From NCBI RefSeq assembly GCF_036884655.1, contig NC_088357.1, positions 4,641,001 to 4,705,000 of the forward strand: a stretch of DNA of 64,000 bases, read 5' to 3'. Positions within the stretch are counted from its first letter, which is position 1. Each line of letters starts with the position of its first letter. The position numbers and the translations under genes are program-made. This document shows, one piece after another, positions 11,001 through 25,100 of the stretch. The DNA is from Musa acuminata AAA Group. Taxonomy: Eukaryota > Streptophyta > Magnoliopsida > Zingiberales > Musaceae. The notes beneath the pieces were generated by a model. The model made no database searches. It saw nothing but the letters and a program-made list of their open reading frames with translations, and had not been told where the DNA came from.

Positions 11001-14000
11001 TGTTTAAATTACCAGTGAATATGTGAAATATATTTATCATTTGCATTATGCTATGGAAGATAAAATATAAGCTGTACATAAAATAAAAAGTAAGCTTCAA
11101 ATAGGATTTGGTACTAGATCATGGTTCTTAACTTCTTATGTTCATTATTTAGCAGAATTTGATTGCTAATTTGAATTTTTTATTTATTTGCCTTCTACAG
11201 TTTGTTTGTTTTAACTCTCATATCCCTTCATATGCTCTTTCCATATTATCTTTAATCCATTGGAGCTTAGGTATTAAACAATTTTGAATTTAATAGTTAA
11301 TTAATTCTTTTAGGATGAAGTAAATTTGAGCCACAACTTGGTTTTTAAGTATTTTCACTTTACAATTAATGTTGTTTTTGTTTTATCAATTAGTTTCTTG
11401 TTCTTGATCGGTCTTTGGACCTGAATCCTGCATTTACCAAATCATTTCTGCCTGACCTGGACCGTGATCTGAATCTGACAATAAAGTTCAGCTGATTGGT
11501 TGGGGCTTCATTTCACTACCTGTATCCGTTCCATTTGGTGTTACATGTTGCAGATTAAATTTATTTATATCAATCGTCACAATTGTTGTGATACTGATGC
11601 TGTCTCAATGTCTTCCTTCTTTGAAAATTGAGTGGTTCTCTCCTACATTGTTACAAAAACATTATGGATACTATTGTTGCACATGGAAGTAATTGTAGAA
11701 ACATATTGGAAGTAACATGTCAGGCTGTTTTTCTGTTAAAAATTATTACTGACAAGATTCTGTATGGGTATCAGAAGTTGTTTCATCATGCAATTCTAAC
11801 TGTTCCCTGCCAAATTTAGTTTATTTTAAAAAAATTGTTAGTTGGCTTCTGTAATTTTTCTCGAATGGCTTCATATGCTATTTCTTTCTTTGGTTGAATG
11901 AAAACTTAACTACTTATAGACTGGATTGACTTTTGCATATTTTTCTCTAGTGCTTTTCATTAAAAATGTTATCTGTTTTTTTTTTTAAAACAACATTGTG
12001 TAACTTATTGTTGCCAGTCTGTATATCATTAGTTTGCATCCAATTCTGCTGGTTTTTGTCTCTAATTTTCAACTCCTTGCATAGTGATTCTATGATTGTC
12101 ATCTTTGCTAATTACATACATAGAATCGATCTTATCTGGCTTTATTTCTCCACATTGCAATTTTCTTATCAATTGTTCTATTTTTTATTAAAGGTGATGT
12201 TGTTCTTAAGGATTTGAAACTGAAGGCCGAGGCATTGAATTCTTTGAGGCTTCCTGTAATTGTCAAAGCTGGATTTGTTGGAACAATAACATTAAGGGTA
12301 GGTTTGCAGTGTAGTTGCTTCTTTTTCATCCGTGCACCTGCATAAATTTGCCTAAGTAGGTATTAAGAATAGAGGTCAATTTCTTATCCTTATTGAAGTT
12401 TGACAAAACTTGCCTCTTTTTTCATGATATTGTGCGTTGTGATAGAATTGTAGGAGTATATTTAGAACATTTATCACCAAAAAAGATATTAGTTATATTT
12501 ATAATTGTTCAATGAAATCTATGCTACTTATTTGCATAAACATCTTTGTTCATGTACCAGGTTAAGTTGTAATTTTGATAATATAAGGAATATCATGTTG
12601 CTTAAAAAGTGATTGGTGGTCGTCCTGACGTAGGTTTAATTGTTGTTTTAACTTTTAGTGATACCATATTAAGTTTTGCTATCTTTTAAGTTTTAAATAT
12701 AGTTGTACTTCTTTTAAATTTTAATATATCTTAGTTACCGCTGCAAACAATTATTTATCTGTCTATTTGAGTTTCAGTAAGGGTCCAACTGATTAAGAAT
12801 TGTTACTTTGTTTTTTACTTGTTTTCTTTATTGGCTTAAGGAGTCTCAATTCTTAAAGGTTCCAGGAGTTGTATAACATAGCAGTAAGATGATATGGGCA
12901 CATATATAGAAAGAATCAGTTTAGGATTTTCTGCATTGTGATTAATTCATCAATGATTCTATTCTTTTGCAGCTGGCAGGCTCTCCATTTATTTTCTTCT
13001 ATCATTTCTTGTTTTTCTTGATTCTACCAGTAATATCTCTCCTTTGTACCCTTTCATCTACCATTAACTTATTTTTGAGAACTTTCATTGTTGCAATATA
13101 CTGACATGCTGTTATCTGCATATACAGGTGCCAAAAAAATGATTAGCCATTTTCTAAGTCTACCAAGTAACCTGCTCTTTACCAGTATGTACATGCATGG
13201 GGTTATCTTCTGTTGGCTTACTACATATTATAGGATCATAAATGATCCTTGCTCCTTGTTTTCTTAAGGGAGGATGCATGAGAGGGAGAGATGAGAGGAA
13301 GAGGGGGTGGGAGGCAGGGGTTTGTTTAACACAGCCCAAAGGAGTGCCTGATGATTCTTTTTGGCCTACCACTCACCAAGGGTGAGGTCACTGTACTGTA
13401 CAGAGTGGTAATGGTCAAATACTGGGTTGTAAGCCTAGTACAATAGGATTACCAAGTGGTAAGCAGGGTTCTCAAATTTGATGTGTACCATACGGTAAGG
13501 GCGATACGTGCCGGTCCGAGAGAATATCAGTACGCGGACCGTCCTTTATTGAGCAGTACCAGTGTTTTGACCGGTACCGAGGCGTACTTCGATCGTTACC
13601 AAGGCATACCGATTGGTATGCCTTGGCGTGGTAGGTGAAGGTATTTCTAAGGTTTTATGGTTATCATCGGTATGCCGTAGTGTATCGACGGTACATACCA
13701 GTACGTACTGTATTGAGCAGAGCTCGATATGCCGATACGGACCGGTACTTAGAACCCTGGTGGTAAGCCTTGTACCTGGATTGAACCATCTGGTTTTGAT
13801 TGTTGTGGCCCGATCAGCAGTAGGGCTGGTAAATATCTGCTTGACCATACTGAACTGAGTGAAATTCAATTCCTTAATATAGGAAGGGTCAGAGATCTAT
13901 GGTTTTATATGTGGCAGAATTTATTGCGGCTAAAGCCAGGTATCGTTGATAAAAAAAAGTTGTGGCCACATAAGTCAAGTATTAGGGCTACAGATTATAA

Positions 14001-17000
14001 TCTGGTCCCCTTTGAAGCAAAACTAGTGTAAATGGTAAAGCTAGAAACCATATACAAGGTGGGAACTCATGTGCTTTATTTATTGTAGAAGTTCTCTTCT
14101 GTTATTTGCTCCTTTATCCATGTGATGTTTGTACCTACCAGGCTACCTCATCTAAACCCAGGTATTATTGATCAAAAGAAAAACTTTAGGGCTGGAGATA
14201 ATCATCTGGCTCCTTTTGAAGCATAACTTGTAGAAATGGGAGAGCTAGAAACGTACAAATGGCAAGAACTCATGTGCTTTTGCAGTATAAGTTATCTTCT
14301 GTTATTTGCACCTTTAGCACCTGCTACATCTTTTCTTATCATGTTTACTTGATTGTTGGTTTCTGATTTAATTAGTTTCTTCCATATTATTATTTGTCCA
14401 CAGTGTTTTTTTTTTTGGTTCCAATTTTTACTGTAAGTTCCTCCTTTAAATTTATTATCATGGACATGGATGTTTTTATTATTTAATTCTTAAGTCATCC
14501 TAATTAAAATATGTTCATGTTCCCCATACTTGTGTATATTTTATTAAGTGGGATATTGTTTTGATGACAGCTAGTATATTTTTCTAAGATCATGAATTCA
14601 TATATGCACATATGCCTTAGGCTTGTATCAGGTTATCAGCTGTTTGTTTCTGAATTTAGAAATATACTGGCAATGACATCATGTATGCCTAACAGTCTAA
14701 GTGCATTAAATCAATCATCTTATAGTATTTACTTTTTTCGTGTAGGTACCTTGGAAAAGCCTTGGAAAGGAACCTGTCATTGTTCTTATTGATCGTGTTT
14801 TTCTTCTTGCTCATCCTGTTCCTGATGGGCAAACTCTCAGGGTAAGATGTTTTATCTTTTTTCTTTGGTAAGAATGGTCTTGTCATATTACTTGATGTTA
14901 AAGTATTTTTGTCATAGTGTTCAAGCTTAGATTGTCTTTATTTGGATATTTCAGGATGAAGATAGAGAAAAGCTTTTCCAAGCTAAACTGCAGCAAATCG
15001 AGGTGCACATGTATATATTTTGTGGAAATGGTTGTCTACTTTTGTGTTTGATCCTTAGCGCATGCCTGTTGATCTTGGCAATGAAAGTTTTTTTTTTCAT
15101 TTTTCTGCTCATTCTATTACTTTTGTTAGGTTGTCATTAGTTACTCTTACAAGAGATATGCCCACCAGTGGGAAATTTACGTTAAAGGGTTTCTCTATTA
15201 TGTTTTCCTTGGTTTGCCTCTTATATTTTGTCCTACATGTCGTTGCTCCTTTCATGTGAAGTATCTCAAGATTGTTGTGGTTGATGTTATATTTTATCTC
15301 TGGGTTTAGGAGAGAAGGTGTTGCATATTGATTCTTGATGCTTTACATGTTAGTTGGCAATGGTCAGACAGAGGGATGGATACATGCTATCAAGGAATCA
15401 ATTTTTTGTTGTAATTAATCGGTATGGACTAGTGTTCACTGGTTCAACTAAGGATCATACTGAACCATATAGGTTGGTATTGGTATGGACGGTATTCAAT
15501 TCATTATTGTTTTTTTTTCTTGTGAAGCTGGACAGTACAGGTTGATATACTGCCGATATACTAGTGCCATTCTAGCTTGATCAGTTGCTGAAATTGGTAT
15601 TGTACTGATATTATTTGTCGTGGCAGTTATCTGTATTTATTTTCTATTATTTCTTTCTATTGATACCCAGTGGTATGGACCAGTATGTAGGCTGTATATG
15701 GTATTATATAAGGTATGTAATACTGTACCATACCGATGTTTCGAGGTTGGTTCAGTACGGTACGGTACCGGCGTACCGAGCGGTACACCAGGGCATACCG
15801 AGCGATACACCAGGGCATACCGAGCGGTACCCCAAGGTGTACCGAATAGTTTTATATATTTTCTTTTTTATTGTAGCACTGTAGCACTGCTACAGTGTAA
15901 TACTATAGCACTGCTGCACGTTCCGTCCGGTACCGAGCGGTCCGCGTACCGGTATGCCATCGGACCGGTACATACCGCCTGTACCGGGCGGTACCATTCG
16001 GTACTGCATACCATGACTATTATGCTTATCCAATCAGTTATTGAAACTGGTATCAGGTCTAGATTTAAATTCTTGCGTTGCATCAGCTGTGCCACATATG
16101 GTAGCTGATTTATAAATTATACTAGACTCTTGGAAACATTTTTCTATTTAAATCTGTTGACGGGTTCTGTAAATGGTTCATTTTATCTTTTATATAAAGA
16201 TTTTTTGTTGAAATACCTGTTGTCTAGAATGTTCTTTCATGTGATTTTCATGATTGCCTATGGTTATTGGCCCTGCTAGAGATGTCGAGTCTTCTAATTA
16301 TTTGTAGAAAAAGTTTGCTGAGGATGTTGAACCCATACTTTAGGATTCATCTCTGTATCATCCATAAAGTGATAGTCAAACCAAAGTGGTCAGTAGAAAC
16401 GCATAGAATCTTCTTAGGTGTCTAGTGGGTGATCATGCATAACCTTTGGATGAATTTGCATGTTACAATTTGGTCAGTAAGGCCTCAAATTTCCATTTTC
16501 TTCTTGAGTAAAGGGTTATAGTCCATTTGTGATCGTAATACGATACATCCATAATATTTACTATTGTTGCTTAAATTTTGCTGATATCTCAGCTTTCATA
16601 TTAGGTTCTTCTTACGTTGTATATATTTTTGGATTGTGCTTTCGAAATGTATCTTTTTGGATTAGTTATTAGTTTAGCTTTTACACAATGTATCTTTGGT
16701 TATTAGGTTCATCTCAGCTTTCATAATGTATCTTTATGTGTTGTGTTTCCTTTTGCTGCTCTGCTTATATTTTTATCTTACTGGTACTTCTTGATGAATG
16801 ATTCCCTTGGGATTTCTATCGCTTGTTCCAGTGCAGTATCATCCACGTATATGCATTTTTCTAAGTAGTTCTGATGATAATTATCACATGTTCTCTTGTA
16901 TAACATGCTACTTTTACTTTTACTTCCTCCTTTATAAGTAAATTCTTCAATGTGAAATATATATGTTTGCAATGTCTTTGACTTTATATCAATTGCATTT

Positions 17001-19025
17001 TTAGTCCTTGGTGCCATGGAATATGCCATAAGTTTTGCCTTGTTTTGCTGGGATTTTGAGTCTTCCTGGTTGGTCCTTAAAAGTGAATGATGCATCTATA
17101 CATTTTGAAAGGAATATATTCTAATAGCTTGTGCCAATATGTTTGGTGTTTGTGATCAGCTAATTCTTTCTTTCTTGTGTAACTTTTGCTTGAGGTTACT
17201 ATGCTTCTGGAAGAAAAATACTTGTGGGCCCTCCAAAGTATGAAAGAAATAATTTATTTCTTTTTTGTTCATGTTCGGTCTTGGCCGTTTGGCTTAGAAC
17301 AAAACTTTCAATAGCTTGCCTTCTGCAGTTATTTTGAACTTCTTTTCTTGTTTGATACTAAGATACTATCATGTTGATGTTTTGTGTCATCATGAGATTA
17401 TTTTACTGGTTTCATTATTGTTTCACTTTTTATTTCTAACTTCACCAATTTGAAAGTTAGATAACATGATAGGTTTTATGTTCATCTATTCCCTTTTTCA
17501 TGAAAGGGTTCCACATTTTGTTTTTGTTTTTCTTGTATTATCTTATTATCGTTTCTCTTTTACATAAGTGTAAATTCATTTAACTAGATTAACTCAAACA
17601 TCTGAGCTGACACTTCTATCTTATTGGAAGCATGTGAGTGAGCCTTGGTTTGGTAATGTTGCTCTATTGTGTAATAGGTGTCAAGTGCTTGAGTCATGAG
17701 TGTGATTCCAAACATTTAACCTACCTAAACTCCAGAAGGGATGCACAGACTGTTTGATTTTAATTGTTTATAAGAATTTTTTTCAAGCTGAAGTGAACTT
17801 GTTCAATTTTGAGAATTTGGAATCATATAGGAAAAACATACTAAATTAAAACAAAATTTGGTTGTTCTTTTTTCCTATTCATTTCGTAATAATTTTAACG
17901 ATATATTGTTGTATATAATCATAAATATACATAAACCATATGATTATATTCATGAGCATAATATAACGACATGTTATATTTATTTAATATATTTGTTGTG
18001 ATTGAATAAATATAGCTTATTATTTTTTTAAAAAATAATGCAGGTATACACAGTTATTATGTATAGTCAGATTGGTTCAGCTTGGGCCTCTAGGCCCCTT
18101 CCCCACAACCGGGCTAATTGGTTTAAGAGAACATAACAAAATCAATCTGAATGTCTTGGTTCAGTTTAGTTTAACCAGTTCATCTGCATACTCCTAATGG
18201 CTGGCACATTGTGCATTGAACTGTCTTTGTGTGCCCTGAAAACAAAATTGTAGAGCTCTATTAATATCAATTTTGAAGCTTACCGATCCATTTCCATTTA
18301 ATGTGTTGTTGTGTCCGTGTATATATCTGTCTGCCAATTGCCCAACCACTGTTTAGTCGATGAAAATAGAACTGCCACAAGCATGTCTGTATTCTGAGTA
18401 CTGTTACGGTGTTTACCACCCTGGAGACTGCTTAACTAGTAATTTGTATCAGGTCTATTTGAACTTGTTCTTGTGTATAGTGTGTGGTGGTGGGTGGCAA
18501 CTTCTTCCTACCTATTTTTGGATGGATTCTCCTATTCTTTTTTCCTTTTTTTTTTTGATGAATGCTCAAAGCCTCAAACAATTGCACTGTGTTTCTTCTG
18601 GCATTTAGGAAGTTTTCTGCAGCGTTGCTGTATGCCTTTTTTATATAGACTGGATCAAGTGCTACTCTTAACTGTTTTAATGGTTATTGCTGTTTTATAT
18701 GCACAGGAGATGGAATTGGCAACCATTGAAGCAACCAGGAGATCGAGAACAGGAAGTGTAAGGCTTTCATCATTGATTATCTTTCCTTTATTTATTAGTT
18801 CATTACAGTTCTATAGTTTTTAGATCCTTGGTCAACATTTAGTTGCACCTGTTTCCTTTATGCTTCTTTCTGGGTCCTGAGAATGATTTCAGAAGCAACT
18901 CAGTAGTTTTTTAGATGTTGGAATTTGTTCTTTGCAAGGATTGAAATATCGGATCGTACCGGAGTTTCGACATTCGCTCGGTACGGTATGATATTGTATA
19001 TCGAGCGGTATATTTCGGTATACCG

Positions 19026-19120
<95 letters not shown>

Positions 19121-22100
19121 TGAAATAAATTTCAAAAATCCGTGACCTCTCTTCTCCCCACGCGGGGCGACGTCGCAGAAAAATGAGGCGACGTCGCCTT
19201 TATATATATATAAGTAAAAAAAAAACCGTCCGGTAGTGGGCGGTCCGTGTACTGGTCTGCTGGTGGACCGGTACGTACCGCCCAGTATGGGCGGTATTAT
19301 TCGAAATTGAAAACCTTGGTTCTTTGCATGATTTCATAAACTGAGAAAAAACAGTAGACTATTACATCCTGTATAAAGATTGTCGTGTTTATAGTGTTAA
19401 GTAATTCTAATAAATGCTAGGTTTATAATGTTATTTTTGTAGTTTACCAAAAAAAGGGCGGTGCTTATGTGTATGACCTGGAAAATTTCAACCGTCAATC
19501 TATGAAGTTTGATGTGGGCTTTAGAATCTACAAACAGTTCAAGTATAACATTATTGGTTTCTCTGAATTACTAATGTTGATTGCAAAAATTGAAGTTTGC
19601 ATATTTATGCTCGTTAATTGGTTTATAAGTCACAGAAAAGGATACAGAAAATATCTTAAAAGTAATTTGCTACGGCTGGTGTTTTCATTGTCCCTATGCT
19701 GATCTTTTATGATTTAGTTTCCTTAATAGCATATTTGAAGGTCTTTCGTTTACTGAAACAACATGTTTTACATGTGAAAATGATTGGTTATTAAGTGAGC
19801 TAGGTCATTATTGTGTAAATGCTTACTGATATCATTTCAGGCACCTGGTGGGAACTCATGGCTGGGATCTCTTATAGCAACTATAATTGGCAATCTTAAA
19901 GTTACTATCAGCAATGTTCATATCAGATATGAGGACACTATCAGGTTTGTAGGAAGTCATCATTTGATATTATTAATATTAGTATATTACATGCCTTTTG
20001 CTTTTTTTGTCTTTGTGCCCATGTTCTTAATCTGACTTGTTATTTAAAATTATTATTTCAGTAACCCAGGGCATCCATTTTGTACTGGGTTTACGTTATC
20101 AAAGCTTGCTGCTTTTACAATGGATGAACAGGGTAATGAAACATTTGATACTAGTGGTGCTCTTGATAAACTGCGGAAGGTATGTGTTATATTCATGTTC
20201 TTTGTATCTGAGTTTTGATAGATGCTGTTAACCATATTATAATTTATATAATCAACCTCTTTGTTTGTATCTTATTTGCGAAATCTTGGTTCTCAATCAA
20301 AACGTCCAAAAATACTTGGAGGTAACGGTCCAAAAATATTGGGGTGTACTGATTGGTACGCCTCAGTAATGGTCGAAATCTAGGGTGTACCGACCGGTAC
20401 ACCTCGGTAATGATCAAAATCCGAGGCGTTCTAACCTGTATGCCTCGGTAACGGTCGAATTTCGACCGTTACCGCCCGGTACAGTCCCCGTATCGCCCGA
20501 TATGGGGTCAAAACATCGGTATCACCCGGTAGAGGGCAGTCTGCATACCGGTATTCTCTCGGACCAGTACATACCGCCCATATCGGATGGTACACATTGA
20601 AATTGAGAATCTTGGATGAACAACCCTTTTAGAACTTTATATTGTTGTTTAAGAAGATAAATTAGTAATATTAAAGAATCATATATTTACTTGCTGGAAC
20701 AAGCCCCAGTGATGTTTGGTAATTGGCACTGCATGTTGTTAGTACATGGCATGCTGATGTTGTGTCAAAATCATGGTTTGCCGTACCGGTCTACTGTAGC
20801 AGTACTGCTACAGTGCTCGGCACGCCTGAATATACCGCTCGGTACACCTGGGTGTACCAAGCGGTATACCATACCGTACCGGTACCGAGCCCTGGTCGAA
20901 ACTCCGGTACGGTACGGTATTGCGAACCTTGGTCAAAACAATATGCTGGATGCATGGAATAATAAAGAAAAAAAGTAAAAGAACAACGAGCAAGAGAGAA
21001 AAATTTTAGAGGAAGTTACCTAGAGTGTGTTTCATGTTGAGTACCATTTGCTGTTGGGTATTTGAATCCCTAGAGCATGTTTGGATCTGGGTTCTGTATT
21101 GACTCCAAACCTACCTTCCACGCTCCTTTGGAAGTAAATAACCAATAGAGTTAAGGCTTATTTGGAAGCAGCCACTTATCGTTGTTATATTAAGACAGAG
21201 ATCGTGATATTGTTTCCGTATGATAGACCATGGACCTTGATAACATATAAAGGTTGCAGAGCCCTTTTTTCCCACTTATATGATCAACGTTCAATTTATG
21301 AGAAAAGCCTCTTTGCGTGCAGGGGTAAGGCTGCATACATTGACTCTCTAAACACTTGATTTGCTGGAGCCTTGTTTGTTGTGTTTCCCTTTTTTGCGTT
21401 GCTATGATATTTGTTGCCCGTCACATGGTAGCATGCTCGACATTTAACTAGTGTTACTTGCACTATTATGCAAGTTTTGTTGAGTTGAGCCCTGTAACTT
21501 TAGTATGGGGATCCTGCTGGGTTGGCTTAGTTTGGACTTTGACACTGCCATGTGGTCCATGGTGAGCACATATTTTTGTTGCAGGATACCAATTGCATTC
21601 AAGTGATGCTATAATTGTATATCTATCTGCAGTATAATGATCATCCATGTACTATTTTAATGAATGAATTTACTCGTGTTTCTTTGATTTCTATTTCAGT
21701 GGTTATTTGGTTTACTTTACTCTTTGTGGCTCAATTATTGACTTTAAATTCTATTCGACTGTTCCTAACTTCCTATGAAGTATGAAGCATGCACATCCTG
21801 ATATTTTGAATTTTTGAGCATTCTAATTGTAAATAATGAAAACTTGCTGTATGTATCAGTCATTACAACTTGAGAGGCTGGCCATATATCATGATTCTGA
21901 CAGCTTTCCATGGAACCTCAATAAGAGATGGGAGGATTTGACCCCTAAGGAATGGACCGAGGTTTGTCATTCACTCTATCATCTTATGTTCTCTTACTTA
22001 GGTGCTTTCTGCACAGAAGAAAAGAACAGTTAAGCTTTTCGTTATCATTGGCAGATATTCCAAGAAGGGATTAATGAACATTCTAGAGATGAAGTTGCCA

Positions 22101-25100
22101 TCCGGGCATTGAATCGTAGGTACCTAGTATCACCTATTAATGGAGTCCTTAAATATCATCGTCTTGGAAAGCAAGAAAGACAAGATCCTGAGATCCCTTT
22201 TGAGAAATCTTCGCTTGTTCTGAGTGATGTTTATTTAACTGTTTCTGAGGTACTAGACATTTGATTGCTTGAGTCATCTTATTCATGCCCATATTGCAGT
22301 AACATTATTTTTTATAAATTCTTTTGCTTCTTGTAGTCTCAGTATTATGATGGCATAAAGCTCCTTGAAACATTTTCAAGATATAAGACACGCGTTGATG
22401 TATCCCATCTGAGACCTGTAGTGCCAATTTCACAGGATCCTCATGCATGGTGGCAGTTTGCTATGCTGGCTGGCTTACAGCAGAAAAAACTGTGGTGTGT
22501 GGTGTATATTCCTTCTGTCATTTGTTGAAAATTTATTAAAGTGAAACTCATTAATAAAGCTTATGTAACTTAACTATATTTTTTATTGATGAAAGTTATA
22601 GATGATATAAAATTGCCTGAATTGTAATATCCCCTTTTGGATCAGTTTTATATGTTCTTTCTAGTTTTCCTAGTCTAATCCAGATGTTTTCTTGCTTTAA
22701 GCTACTGGTTCTCGTGGGATAAAATTAGACATCTTTGCCAGCTCCGTCGACGTTATGTACAATTGTATGTAAATGTTTTGCAACAATCACCCGATGTTGA
22801 TATTTCTGAAATTCGGCAGATTGAGAGAATTCTTGATTCCAAAGTGATTGTACTCTGGAGGTGGGTTCTGAACAAGTGAACTTTGCTTGATCATTAGTAC
22901 ATTTAATATTGTCCTTTATCTTGCTTTGTTTTATTTAGGTTGCTGGCACATGCTAAGTTTGGATATGTGAAGTCAAAAGAAGCATCAGAACAGAAAGAAT
23001 CTTTCAAGAGAGGCTGGTGGTCATTCCGATGGTATGTTCAATGTATTGACAACCTTTTCCTATCCATTATGTATCTTTGTGGTATTATTGTTTATCATTA
23101 AGCTTTTCCACAGAAGATACGTACTGAAGCTTATTATTAATATATTATCATTATTACTGTCTTCTAAATGTATTTACTTATCTCTCAATAAATCATAGGC
23201 GCACTTCTGGAGAGTCTTCTGTAGCAAGTAAATCGAATGAATCACAGTTGGCCGAAGAGGAAAAGTTGACCAAGGAGGAATGGCAAGCGATAAATGAAAT
23301 GTTGAGCTACCAGCCTGATGAGGACACAAGCTCCATTTTAGGAAAGGATGTCCAGAGTATGATACAGTACCTCGTGGAAGTATCCATTGGGAAGGCTGCT
23401 GCTCGAATCATCAATATCAATGAGACAGAGATTGTTTGTGGTAGATTTGAACAACTTTATGTCACCACCAAGCTGTATCCTAAAAGCATTCACTGTAATG
23501 TGTCCTTGAAGTGTTGTGGCTTATCGTCTCCTGAAGGGTCACTTGCGGAGGTTTGTTTAATTCATTGTCAGAATTTTGTGCTTTTGATATCATGTCATGC
23601 TTTTACTCTTCGTTGATTGATTATGATATGATAGAGTGTTATCTGCAGAGCATGATCAGTGAAAGGAAGGCTAATGCTCTTGATGCTAGTTTTATACATG
23701 CACCTGTTGGTGAGGATGTAGAGTGGCGGCTTACAGCAACTATTGCTCCATGCCATGTAACGGTAATTTTCATCTGCTCACATATACGTGGAATTCTTCC
23801 TTTGTACAAATGATAGAAAGCTTATTATTGGTCTTATTGGAGATATGCTGATTGCTGAAGACAAGTGGGCATAATACTATTGTAGATGCTTAAATTCTAA
23901 GATATTGATGGGTTCTAGAGGAAATATGTTAGGTCCTATTGTCCCTTGGACACATCCTTGGCTAAGGAATTCGTGTGGAAGTCTAGTTTGTCCATTACCC
24001 TTTCTTCTTCCATGCCTTTACCGGTTATCATGTTCTTAGCACCTAAATCTATCTAGTCTCGATAGATTTATGTAGATTCTACTGGAAGTGTCCTAATTGA
24101 TAGTTTTGTTTGCTTGTGATTACAAACAAAATTTAATTTGTCATCATGTTGCCTTTTCTTATCATGGAATCTTGTCTTTCTTCACCTCTTTCGTTTCCTT
24201 CACTTTCCTTCCTATATCTGTGCTACCTATTGTAGCCGTCGAACTCCTTTTGCTTCTTCTCTTGTTGTTTTGGGAGTTGACAAATTAGCTGGAGTTGCAT
24301 TATTTAGGACCTTGTTTGCATTTGATTCTTAGAGACATTCTCAAGGTTATAACTGACAACTTTTGGTCAAGCATCAAGCCCATTCGATTGACTGGGTTCA
24401 AATTGAAAAGGATCACCTCCAAGTATATATTTACAGATGCCTAGGTTTGGGCAATTATTTTCTCTATAGATAAGTCTGGATTTTAGGCATATTGGTAAGG
24501 GTTTGGACTTTGGACAACCTGGTCTTCGTTATCAATTAAATCAAGTCATCTTGTTTGAGCTACTTGTTATTCTTAGGTTAGTTTTGGTGAGACCTTATCA
24601 TTACTACATTAGAAAATTATGATCGATTCATTTGTAGATTATGCTACCACGTTTCATTAAGTGAAAAGTCTGGATCAAACAAGGCTAGCCCTAGATTGGT
24701 GAAAAATTTCAGGTCTGCTTCCACCTGACAGCTTCTAATGCTTTAAGATCCAGGTGCCGGGTGAGGGTATTTCTAATTTTCTACACTATACCAAACTAGC
24801 TGTTCATGTGTGCTCGGAGGATGCTTTGTAGTTAATCTTAGAGTTGGTGAACAAATTTATGGAAGATCCTCATCAAATTATTTTGAAAAAATAAGTTAAT
24901 AATTTCTTAGAGAATGAATACATGCTACAGTTTGAACAGCAATGAAAATTGCACTATATGAATGCCTTGTTTTGACTCCCCATGTGGAAACAAAAGGGGG
25001 AAAATAGAAAAGTTTCAAATTGAAGTTATGGATGTTGCTTTCCTAGATGAAATCATGAAACACTTGGAACTAAAAATAAACTGTCAACTAAATTTTACAA

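Larger units (their letters stand above)
12298..14745 (+). other. VPS13 intron 3 with a MITE and a local duplication
   Basis: 2.45-kb intron. It holds a complete GGTACCG-type MITE (13464-13759) and an imperfect ~0.2-kb tandem duplication (13932-14315), both listed separately. The rest is T-rich intron sequence with no coding signal. Confidence 0.7.
8027..23762 (+). other. VPS13: VPS13 exons 1-15: chorein_N and N-terminal VPS13 domain (residues 1-597)
   Basis: Exons: 8027-8041, 10322-10403, 12194-12297, 14746-14841, 14955-15002, 18707-18757, 19841-19944, 20062-20179, 21860-21961, 22055-22249, 22337-22494, 22702-22860, 22939-23031, 23199-23550, 23649-23762. The chorein motif runs across exons 2-5 ([20 protein letters not shown], then [20 protein letters not shown]). 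Exons 7-8 encode [17 protein letters not shown] and [20 protein letters not shown], highly conserved in VPS13 N-termini and forming the entry of the lipid groove. Exon 12 has the [11 protein letters not shown] helix. The acceptor of exon 8 is placed so that AG|T restores Ser-Asn-Pro-Gly. Exon 11 to 12 (CTGTG|CTACTGG) gives LCYWFSWD. Confidence 0.9.

Noticed and set aside
15620..16108. 162-codon plus-strand frame
   Set aside because: It lies in GGTACCG-family MITE sequence and its residues are simply the translation of the palindromic repeat; no domain.
18911..19135. Ile-Tyr repeat proteins on both strands
   Set aside because: Artefact of the (TA)n tract in MITE copy B; the same applies to the end of the frame at 50257-50679.
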